Assembly: GCA_022360105.1 (NCBI GenBank)
Contig: JAKSDL010000739.1
Coordinates: 1-6,576, forward strand
DNA: 6,576 nucleotides
Reading direction: 5' to 3'
From: Pseudomonadota bacterium
Lineage (GTDB): Bacteria > SAR324 > XYD2-FULL-50-16 > JAHJRI01
The notes beneath the pieces were generated by a model that was not told where the DNA came from, searched no databases, and saw nothing but the letters and a program-made list of their open reading frames with translations. This document shows positions 1 to 5,494 of the stretch, piece after piece. The number at the start of each line of letters is the position of its first letter. Position 1 is the stretch's first letter. The translations under genes were made by a program, and so were the position numbers.

Positions 1-309
1 AAGCTAACTGCCGGTAGCGAATAGCTTTTATGTAAAAGTCATCTTCCCCAGTGACCTGCAGAGCCACTGATAGAATAAAACAAGGGTGCGAAACTTGAGT
101 TAGATATCTAACGACCGGTTTCCCCGAAAATCCCTGCCTGTGTACCAACACAATGCACGGACGAATGATGCTGTCCGCCGAAATCAGGCGCATGACCATG
201 CCCTTTTTTGTTCCTTTGACGACAAGGCTTTAATGGTAAACAGCACTATTCACGGCTGCCAAAGGACAATGAGTCTTTGCGTGGTCATAACCTGCCTGGA
301 TTTTCTTTC
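1..309. other. Intergenic region left of betB, no supported gene
   Basis: No convincing coding sequence is visible, and all three forward frames are closed within the first 25 bases. The stretch is rich in inverted repeats: AAGCTA (1-6) pairs with TAGCTT (22-27); CTTTTATGTAAAAG (25-38) has 6-base arms; GTTAGATATCTAAC (99-112) is a perfect 14-base palindrome; CGGAC (158-162) pairs with GTCCG (173-177); and an intrinsic terminator follows at 187-209. On the minus strand, downstream of betB, I see no hairpin followed by a T run, so where the betB transcript ends is not evident. Confidence 0.6.
187..209 (+). terminator. Intrinsic terminator reading rightward
   Basis: GCAT (190-193) pairs with ATGC (198-201) around a GACC loop. 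The stem is extended by GG (187-188) with CC (202-203) across one bulged C, and six T residues follow (204-209). The T run works only for plus-strand transcription, so this cannot end the minus-strand betB transcript. It may end a gene lying left of the window or a short untranslated RNA. The stem is short and bulged, so confidence is moderate. Confidence 0.42.
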
Positions 310-1785
310 CTAAGTACCAAACCAGTTTTGAGCTTTAGGGTTATGATTCTGGAAGATATGCTTCAGCTCGGTGTACTCCTCAAGCCCATATTTACCAAGC
401 TCGCGTCCCATACCGGATTGCTTGAATCCACCCCAGGGGGCCTGGGTAAAATAGACATTGAAGTCATTTACCCAGACGGTACCAAAGCGCAGGGCTTTGG
501 AAACCCGATGCGCACGGTCTGCATCTTGAGTCCAAAATCCTGCGGACAGTCCGTAAATCGTGTTGTTGGCACGTCGGACCGCTTCGTCTTCATTCTTAAA
601 TCGTTCTACGCTGATTACAGGTCCAAAAACTTCCTCCCGTACGATTCGCATCTCATCGTCGCAGCTTGTCAGCAGGGTCGGTAAGTAGAAAAACCCCGAC
701 TCAAACTGCTTATCCTTGGGTCTGCTGCCGCCTGAAATGCATTGAGCTCCTTCCTGTTTCGCTATCTTCACATAAGATTCCACCTTTTTTCTGTGTTCTG
801 CCGAGATCAAAGGGCCCATTTGTGTTTCGGAATCAAAGGCATCACCCAGTTTGATTTTTTCGATTCTGGCTTTTACTGCTTCTACAAATCGGTCATGAAT
901 GGAATCTTCAATCATCAGTCGCGCTCCGGCTGAACAGATCTGTCCTGCGTGGTAGAACACGCCGTTCAATACAGCGTCAACAGCATTGTCAAATTGCGCA
1001 TCGGCAAAGATAATATGTGGATTTTTTCCTCCCAGTTCCAGGGCTATTTTCTTGATGTTGCCGCTGGCAGCCCTGATGATCCGCTTACCGGTCTCTATGC
1101 CGCCCGTAAAGGAAATCATGTCAACTTCCGGGCTCTCGGATAATGCAGCCCCGACAGTGTTGCCTGGTCCAAGCACAATATTGATCACACCTTCGGGTAC
1201 TCCGGCTTCCTGCGCCAATTCAGTGATACGAATGGTGGTAAGTGGCGTTATTTCGCTGGGTTTGACAACCATAGTACAGCCTGCAACCAAAGCTGGTGCC
1301 AGTTTCCAGGAGGCCTGCAACAGGGGATAATTCCAAGGTGAGATCTGACCGCAGACACCAACAGCTTCCCGTACAACCTGACTGGACGACTCCGCAATAG
1401 GGGAATCTATGATTTCACCGTTGTCTTTGTCTGCCAGACCGGCGTAGTACTTAAAGATGCCGGCGATGTCTTCCATATCCCAGCGACTTTCCTCCAGTGT
1501 TTTACCGGTATCCAGACTCTCAAGTCGTGCCAGCTCTTCTGCCTCCCTGCTAACCAGCTCTCCCAGCCTATGGACGATGTTACCTCGCTCCAGACCGGGC
1601 AGGTTTGGCCAATCGGTTTCATCAAAGGTTTTTCGGGCTGCTGCAATGGCTTTTTTTGCATCTTCTGCGGCACCTTCAGTGACATTGGCTATCACTTCGC
1701 TGTTGGCGGGATTGATAATTTCGCGACTCTCCCCGGAAACAGATTCAACCCATTTGCCAGCGATACACATTCTATTCTCAATCAT
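310..1785 (-). CDS. betB: Betaine aldehyde dehydrogenase (GbsA/BetB type)
   Basis: This cytosolic NAD(P)-dependent enzyme oxidises betaine aldehyde to glycine betaine, the second step from choline. The 491-residue product has full ALDH-family length. Visible landmarks are the substrate-channel and oxyanion Asn152 in PWNYP, Lys175 and Glu178 of VVKPSE (coenzyme ribose), the glycine-rich coenzyme loop FTGGIETG at 226-233, the general base Glu250 in LELGGKNP, the nucleophile Cys284 in GQICSAG, and EEVFGP at 384-389. The C-terminal QAPWGGFKQSG (448-458) and the closing NWF match what I recall of Bacillus GbsA more closely than E. coli BetB. The start at 1785 is preferred over an in-frame ATG at 1830, because GAGGAG lies 6 bases upstream of 1785. 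It lies 226 bases behind betA in the same orientation, completing the pathway. Other aldehyde substrates are possible, but the context supports betaine aldehyde. Confidence 0.93.
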   Translation of the reverse strand: MIENRMCIAGKWVESVSGESREIINPANSEVIANVTEGAAEDAKKAIAAARKTFDETDWPNLPGLERGNIVHRLGELVSREAEELARLESLDTGKTLEESRWDMEDIAGIFKYYAGLADKDNGEIIDSPIAESSSQVVREAVGVCGQISPWNYPLLQASWKLAPALVAGCTMVVKPSEITPLTTIRITELAQEAGVPEGVINIVLGPGNTVGAALSESPEVDMISFTGGIETGKRIIRAASGNIKKIALELGGKNPHIIFADAQFDNAVDAVLNGVFYHAGQICSAGARLMIEDSIHDRFVEAVKARIEKIKLGDAFDSETQMGPLISAEHRKKVESYVKIAKQEGAQCISGGSRPKDKQFESGFFYLPTLLTSCDDEMRIVREEVFGPVISVERFKNEDEAVRRANNTIYGLSAGFWTQDADRAHRVSKALRFGTVWVNDFNVYFTQAPWGGFKQSGMGRELGKYGLEEYTELKHIFQNHNPKAQNWFGT

Positions 1786-1791
1786 CAAAGT

Positions 1792-1797
1792 CTCCTC
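1792..1797 (-). promoter_or_regulatory. Ribosome binding site that decides the betB start
   Basis: The minus strand reads GAGGAG, 6 bases before the ATG at 1785. This strong site argues against the longer reading frame that opens at 1830, whose extra 15 residues resemble nothing in the aldehyde dehydrogenase family. Confidence 0.75.
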
Positions 1798-1887
1798 TTT
1801 TTGTAGGTTGAATTCGCAAACGATTACCAAAACACTGAAGGAATTCCTGATAACATGGTCAGTTTGTTATTGAACGGGTTGGGAGTG

Positions 1888-1916
1888 GTTAAACGAAGCC
1901 AGGATGACGAAGTCAA
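1888..1916 (-). promoter_or_regulatory. Candidate promoter for betB
   Basis: On the minus strand TTGACT (1916-1911) is followed after 17 bases by TTTAAC (1893-1888), about 100 bases ahead of the betB start. The -35 matches consensus at 5 of 6 positions and the -10 at 4 of 6. TGGTTAAACGA (plus strand 1886-1896) overlaps the -10 and fits TNGTNNNACNA, the FadR-subfamily operator pattern. If real, it would give betB its own regulated start in addition to read-through from betA. Both elements are degenerate. Confidence 0.25.
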
Positions 1917-1931
1917 CAACCGCCCTCGCAA

Positions 1932-1951
1932 GACGACCATGGATGGCCGTC
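1932..1951 (-). other. Stem-loop in the betA-betB spacer
   Basis: In minus-strand RNA, GACGGCCA pairs with UGGUCGUC through eight pairs, one of them G-U, around a UCCA loop. The plus-strand equivalent has an A-C mismatch at the wobble position, so the structure suits transcription in the gene direction. It begins 60 bases after the betA stop. Only two U residues follow, so it is not a standard intrinsic terminator. It could act as a 3'-end stabiliser or processing site that sets betA and betB levels apart. Confidence 0.45.
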
Positions 1952-2011
1952 GAGAATAAGTTCAATGACAGATTGATCATGTCTACATGGATTTAGTGTT
2001 CCCATTTGCAC

Positions 2012-3676
2012 TTAGGAGTTTGTTTCCCGGTTTTGAGGATCATGGCGGTAAAATGGCACTTTGTCCGGGGGTTCCGGTGTATTTCCCAGGATCATATCTG
2101 CCGCTTTTTCAGCAATCATCATCACCGGGGCATAGATATTCCCATTTGTAATCATGGGCATCACCGCTGCGTCGACCACCCTCAGGTTTTGCACACCTTT
2201 TACCTTTAGATCTGCATCTACCACGGAAAGATCGTCGTAACCCATTTTACAGGTACAACTGGGATGGTAGGCGCTTTCTCCTTCACGGGCGATAAAGTCC
2301 AATATCTCTTCATCGCTTTGAATATCTTTGCCGGGTGAGAGTTCATCTCCACGGAGATCATCAAATGCGGGCTGCTTGATAATTTCCCGGGAACAATGAA
2401 TGGCTTCAATCCATTCCCTGCGTTCCTGCTCGGTTGAAAGATAGTTAAAAAAGATTTTTGGATATTCGCCTGGAACTGCCGATTTGATTTTTACATGCCC
2501 CCTGACATCAGTATTCATTGGACCCACATGAAGTTGAAACCCGTGACCCGCTTTAGGTGCGGTGCCATCATAACGAATCGCTATCGGTAGAAAATGAAAT
2601 TGCAGATTGGGATAGGTCACCCGGTCGTTACCGCGGATAAATCCGCCTGCTTCAAAATGATTGCTTGCTCCCACTCCCTTGCGACGAAAGAGCCAGTCAA
2701 ATCCGATTTTGGGTTTGCGATACCATTTCAGGGAAGGAAACAAACTGACCGGTTTTTTACAGGCGTATTGCACATAAAGTTCAAGGTGATCTTGAAGGTT
2801 TTCCCCCACACCGGGCAGATGCTCAATCACATCAACTCCCAGGGCGCTGAGTTCGTTGCTGTTGCCAATTCCGGAGAGCTGAAGCAGCTGAGGGGAATTG
2901 ATCGCTCCTCCGCAGGAAATGATTTCGTTCCCGTAAACTGTCTCAAACTTGTTTCCGCGGACAACCTCCACCCCGATTGCCTTTTTCTGATCAAAAATCA
3001 CCCTGGTGGTCATCGCCCGGGTTTTTACCTCCAGGTTGGGTCGATTCATAACCGGGTGTAAATATCCTCGAGCGGCCGTCCAGCGTCGTGATCGAAAAAT
3101 GGTGGCATCAAATTTCCCAAAACCCTCCTGCTGAAAACCGTTAACATCGCTGGTCAGGGGATAGCCAGCTTCTTGAACGGCTTTAAAAAAGGCATCAAAT
3201 AGTGGATTGTCACAAGCCGGTTCAGTTAGATAAATAGGGCCATTGGAACCATGGTATTGATCTGCGCCGCTAAGACGGGTTTCAAATTTTCTGAAATAGG
3301 GTAGACAATGGGCATAGTCCCAGTTCTCCAATCCTTTTTCCCGGGCCCATTTCTCATAGTCCATCGCGTTGCCGCGGATATAGATCATTCCGTTTATGGC
3401 GCTGGAACCTCCCAGGACTTTTCCTCTTGGCTGCGCTATTCGCCTGTTGTGCATCCTGGGTTCCGGTTCCGATTCATAAAGCCAGTTGTAGGTCTTTTTG
3501 GTCAGCGGATAACTCAGCGCTGCCGGCATGTGAATGCGAAAGTCCAAGCGATAGTCGGGTATTCCGGCTTCCAGGACCAGAACCTTGTTATCCCTGTTTT
3601 CGCTTAAACGATTTCCCAGGACGCTGCCGGCAGAACCTCCGCCAACAACAATAAAATCATAGTGTTTGTTGCTCAT
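2012..3676 (-). CDS. betA: Choline dehydrogenase, GMC flavoprotein
   Basis: This FAD enzyme oxidises choline to betaine aldehyde. The family is typically associated with the inner membrane and passes electrons to the respiratory chain. The product is 554 residues, close to E. coli BetA. The dinucleotide-binding GGGSAG (12-17) with Glu36 opens the FAD domain. The first GMC signature spans 84-107 and the second spans about 254-269 (SCGGAINSPQLLQLSG). ENLQDHLE (292-299) and GVGASNHFEAGGF (334-346) are also strongly BetA-like. The catalytic His471 lies in YHPSCTCKMG. The usual second active-site Asn (NLNA in E. coli BetA as I recall it) reads NIYA here, putting Tyr515 in its place. The start has GGAG 10 bases upstream. 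The gene begins 7 bases after the regulator stop, so the two are very probably one transcript. No signal peptide or membrane segment is evident. Confidence 0.95.
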   Translation of the reverse strand: MSNKHYDFIVVGGGSAGSVLGNRLSENRDNKVLVLEAGIPDYRLDFRIHMPAALSYPLTKKTYNWLYESEPEPRMHNRRIAQPRGKVLGGSSAINGMIYIRGNAMDYEKWAREKGLENWDYAHCLPYFRKFETRLSGADQYHGSNGPIYLTEPACDNPLFDAFFKAVQEAGYPLTSDVNGFQQEGFGKFDATIFRSRRWTAARGYLHPVMNRPNLEVKTRAMTTRVIFDQKKAIGVEVVRGNKFETVYGNEIISCGGAINSPQLLQLSGIGNSNELSALGVDVIEHLPGVGENLQDHLELYVQYACKKPVSLFPSLKWYRKPKIGFDWLFRRKGVGASNHFEAGGFIRGNDRVTYPNLQFHFLPIAIRYDGTAPKAGHGFQLHVGPMNTDVRGHVKIKSAVPGEYPKIFFNYLSTEQERREWIEAIHCSREIIKQPAFDDLRGDELSPGKDIQSDEEILDFIAREGESAYHPSCTCKMGYDDLSVVDADLKVKGVQNLRVVDAAVMPMITNGNIYAPVMMIAEKAADMILGNTPEPPDKVPFYRHDPQNRETNS

Positions 3677-3683
3677 ACTTCAA

Positions 3684-4463
3684 TTACTCCGTGTTACTGT
3701 GCGATTCATCCCAAAAATCTTCATCCACCAGGCGGTTCTCTCCGTTACTGATTTTGATGCATTGTCGTAAAAGGTCATAATGTCTGCTGATTGAAGCCAG
3801 GGATTTTAAAGGGTCATTGGCATGAATCTGTGAAGCCGTTTCATACCAGTTTTCTACGGTTTTCTCCCTGAATTCAGGATTTTTGTATAATACGAAATCA
3901 TTGGAACTAAAGCCTTGTTGGATGGCGTTCATGATCCACTCAAACAACGGATTGGACGTCATGTTTGCCAGGTCAATGTTTAGCTGACGGTCCATCTCTG
4001 CCAGCGTTTCGAAATCAGGTTCGGACTTCAAAGCCATCCATTTTAATTTCCTGGAATCATCTAAAAGCTTTTGTTTTGACTCTTTTCCGGCTTTGGCAAT
4101 AGCTAGCAGGGTGATCGTGCGGTCAATGCTCTCTCTGAATTCGATCAGGTGATCTGAATCTATCTGGTTTTGTGTCAGAAATAAGGCCAGGGATTCGCTG
4201 ACATTGCCCATGTCAATCTGTTTGATAAAGGCGCCGCCTTTTGAGCCTTTTTTAATTTCAATCAATCCTTTTTGCTTCAATGCGCGCATGGCTTCCCTGA
4301 TGACGCCCCTTCCGGTTTTAAACTGCTCCTGGAGCTTTCTTTCACTCGGTAGCCGTTCACCCGGCTTTATCTTTTGGCCGACAATAGCAGCCTCAATCTG
4401 CAGGGTAATGTCTTCGCTGGCCCTGCCGATTTGTGCAGGTAAAAACAAGGGTTGTTGGTTCAT
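3684..4463 (-). CDS. GntR-family (FCD/FadR subfamily) transcriptional regulator of the choline operon
   Basis: This 259-residue DNA-binding regulator has an N-terminal winged helix-turn-helix at about 12-80, with the GntR core LPSERKLQEQF (38-48), the recognition stretch GRGVIREAMRALKQKGLI (51-68) and wing glycines near 73-77. An all-helical FCD ligand domain follows at about 105-240. In metal-binding FCD proteins one Asp and three His hold the ion. Here Asp158 and His228 are kept, but the other two positions read Asn162 (MDRQLN) and Asn205 (ENWY). Effector sensing may therefore not use the usual metal. It lies directly upstream of betA, with two FadR-type operators in its own leader, so autoregulation plus control of betA is inferred. 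Choline or betaine aldehyde are plausible but unproven ligands. No Shine-Dalgarno sequence precedes the ATG at 4463, and no better start is visible, suggesting low translation. It is not BetI (TetR family) or GbsR (MarR-like). Confidence 0.88.
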   Translation of the reverse strand: MNQQPLFLPAQIGRASEDITLQIEAAIVGQKIKPGERLPSERKLQEQFKTGRGVIREAMRALKQKGLIEIKKGSKGGAFIKQIDMGNVSESLALFLTQNQIDSDHLIEFRESIDRTITLLAIAKAGKESKQKLLDDSRKLKWMALKSEPDFETLAEMDRQLNIDLANMTSNPLFEWIMNAIQQGFSSNDFVLYKNPEFREKTVENWYETASQIHANDPLKSLASISRHYDLLRQCIKISNGENRLVDEDFWDESHSNTE

Positions 4464-4485
4464 TTATTGTTATGTTTGTGTCAAA

Positions 4486-4496
4486 TGGTAGTACCA
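4486..4496. promoter_or_regulatory. Operator O2, proximal to gntR
   Basis: TGGTAGTACCA has 5-base arms around a central G and fits the FadR-subfamily pattern TNGTNNNACNA at every fixed position. It ends 23 bases before the regulator start codon and is identical over 11 bases to O1, with centres 118 bases apart. It directly adjoins a predicted -10, and would also lie in the leader of transcripts from the upstream promoter, where bound protein could block elongation. Confidence 0.75.
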
Positions 4497-4525
4497 ATAA
4501 AATCTTTGATTGCTATTCCTGTCCA
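4497..4525 (-). promoter_or_regulatory. Candidate proximal promoter P2 for gntR-betA
   Basis: On the minus strand TGGACA (4525-4520) is followed after 17 bases by TTTTAT (4502-4497). The -35 matches at 5 of 6 positions and the -10 at 4 of 6. Taken alone this is weak. It gains weight because O2 begins immediately after the -10, the same arrangement seen at P1. Transcription would start inside the operator, giving a leader of about 25-30 bases. Confidence 0.35.
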
Positions 4526-4601
4526 GTCATTCGGGCTTCAAACTCATAGAAATCAACTGCGATGTTTAATTGATTTCAAAATCGAGTATGGGTTTTGACA
4601 A

Positions 4602-4616
4602 AATGGTAGTACCATT
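4602..4616. promoter_or_regulatory. Operator O1 at the P1 start site
   Basis: AATGGTAGTACCATT is a perfect palindrome with 7-base arms around a central G, and contains the FadR-subfamily pattern TNGTNNNACNA. It overlaps the downstream edge of the P1 -10 and covers the expected transcription start near 4607. A repressor bound here should block initiation. The adjacent regulator is the obvious candidate ligand. Confidence 0.8.
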
Positions 4617-4642
4617 ATGCGAATGGCAACCTGCTCTGTCAA
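4614..4642 (-). promoter_or_regulatory. Strong sigma70-type promoter P1 for gntR-betA
   Basis: On the minus strand a perfect TTGACA (4642-4637) is followed by exactly 17 bases and CATAAT (4619-4614), an 11 of 12 match to consensus. It lies 65 bases past the stop of the cupin gene. The predicted start near 4607 gives a leader of about 145 bases carrying O2. With O1 sitting on the start site, the layout suggests a strong promoter held off by a repressor. Confidence 0.68.
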
Positions 4643-4707
4643 ATCCCTGTTCAAAGTGGTTTTAAGGAGGCGCTCAAAGGGTTTGTCGTGCTGCAGACGG
4701 GGGACTG

Positions 4708-5295
4708 TCAGAATGGTTTTTGTGACGTCTTCCAAAGTTGCAATAAAGGACCGGATTCTCCTAAGGCAGGGTCAGCAGTGGGTAGCGGGACTTTTAAAAT
4801 ATTTTTATCAGTTTGAGGGCGTTCGCCCGGTTTCCCGTAGTTCATATCCCAGGATTGGCCAACGGGATAGGCTCCTATTGTTTTGAAATCTGATGATTGA
4901 TCTAAATTCATGTGAGAAACGCCGGCAGGGACTACGATAATGTCCCCTGCTTTTGCTTTGATGATTGTTCCCCGGGGGCCGCCAAATTGTGCTTTTATCC
5001 ATCCCTGGTAAATGCCCAGCGTTTCGTGGGCTGTGCTATGGTAATGATGGAAATTATACAATCCGTTTCTCCAGGCGCTTTTCCAGCCGTTAGAATTAAA
5101 CACAGCTTCAATCTGGTTTGGATCGATTTCTGAACGGTCGGTATACACCTGTCGATAAAGCAGCAGAGGAAGTTTTTCATTATTTGGAAAAGTACCATCA
5201 TCCTTAAACAGCAGGGATTCGACATTGGGATGATTTTCAATAGCTTGAAAAGTCGACATGGTTAGTAATCCTTTAGCGATTGTATTGATATCCAT
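4708..5295 (-). CDS. YjlB-like cupin-domain protein
   Basis: This single-domain cupin of 195 residues is of unknown function and resembles Bacillus YjlB from memory. Cupin motif 1 lies at 78-98: His84 and His86 form the HxH pair, Glu91 follows four residues later and Gly98 closes the motif. Motif 2 runs GDIIVVPAGVSH (117-128), with His128 as the third histidine ligand. A metal-bound beta-barrel is therefore expected; substrate and reaction are unknown. Conserved family stretches are DDGTFPNN (32-39), LPLLLYR (42-48) and WDMNYGKPGERPQ (149-161). Two starts are possible: 5295 with AGAGG 5 bases upstream, or 5259 with AAAGGA 9 bases upstream, giving 183 residues. Family conservation begins only near residue 26, so it does not decide. 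It is upstream of gntR in the same orientation, but P1 and O1 separate them, so it need not share the operon. Confidence 0.85.
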   Translation of the reverse strand: MDINTIAKGLLTMSTFQAIENHPNVESLLFKDDGTFPNNEKLPLLLYRQVYTDRSEIDPNQIEAVFNSNGWKSAWRNGLYNFHHYHSTAHETLGIYQGWIKAQFGGPRGTIIKAKAGDIIVVPAGVSHMNLDQSSDFKTIGAYPVGQSWDMNYGKPGERPQTDKNILKVPLPTADPALGESGPLLQLWKTSQKPF

Positions 5296-5300
5296 AATAT

Positions 5301-5306
5301 CCTCTT
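5301..5306 (-). promoter_or_regulatory. Ribosome binding site for the cupin gene, outer start
   Basis: The minus strand reads AAGAGG, with the ATG 5 bases beyond its last G. A second site, AAAGGA (5274-5269), serves an in-frame ATG at 5259 with 9-base spacing. Both are usable, so this gene may have two starts. I prefer the outer one because its spacing and GAGG core are better. Confidence 0.5.
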
Positions 5307-5409
5307 AGCGAATCCAAAAAGTAGATCGATAGTAAATCCAAGTTATCAATACTTCGTCTGAATGTCAGCAACCAGTTAAAATGTCGGAAGGGTGTAAATT
5401 GGTGCCATT

Positions 5410-5421
5410 GGTTAACTAACC
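5410..5421. repeat. Inverted repeat in the cupin/recombinase divergent spacer
   Basis: GGTTAACTAACC has arms GGTTA and TAACC around two bases. It sits between two divergent genes, 115 bases from the cupin start and 74 from the recombinase start. ATTGGT also occurs twice just before and into it (5398-5403 and 5407-5412). It does not fit the operator pattern seen ahead of gntR. A separate regulator site is possible, but chance is not excluded. Confidence 0.3.
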
Positions 5422-5494
5422 GGATTTAGACTCGAAGATGTGCTGTACAATTGCGGATTCACTGGTTAGAGTGCAGATAGAATTCACTGAATAA

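Noticed and set aside
200..309. Intrinsic terminator for betB
   Set aside because: CAGC...GCTG around 260 gives only a 4-pair stem with a loop of about ten bases and three T residues; too weak to call.
277..684. 135-codon open frame on the plus strand
   Set aside because: It lies almost wholly antisense to the well-supported betB gene and has no recognisable motif.
310..1830. Longer aldehyde dehydrogenase starting at 1830
   Set aside because: The extra 15 residues do not resemble the family, and a GAGGAG site sits 6 bases before the internal ATG at 1785.
2594..3061. 155-codon open frame on the plus strand
   Set aside because: It is antisense to betA, which has full-length family motifs; the frame is a by-product of betA codon use.
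4573..4601. Minus-strand promoter TTGTCA, 17 bases, TGAAAT
   Set aside because: Both boxes are weak, and it lies just downstream of the near-consensus P1 with no operator at its start site.
4595..4623. Plus-strand promoter with TTGACA at 4595-4600
   Set aside because: At 17 bases downstream there is only TGCGAA, and no plus-strand gene follows; the minus-strand P1 is far better.
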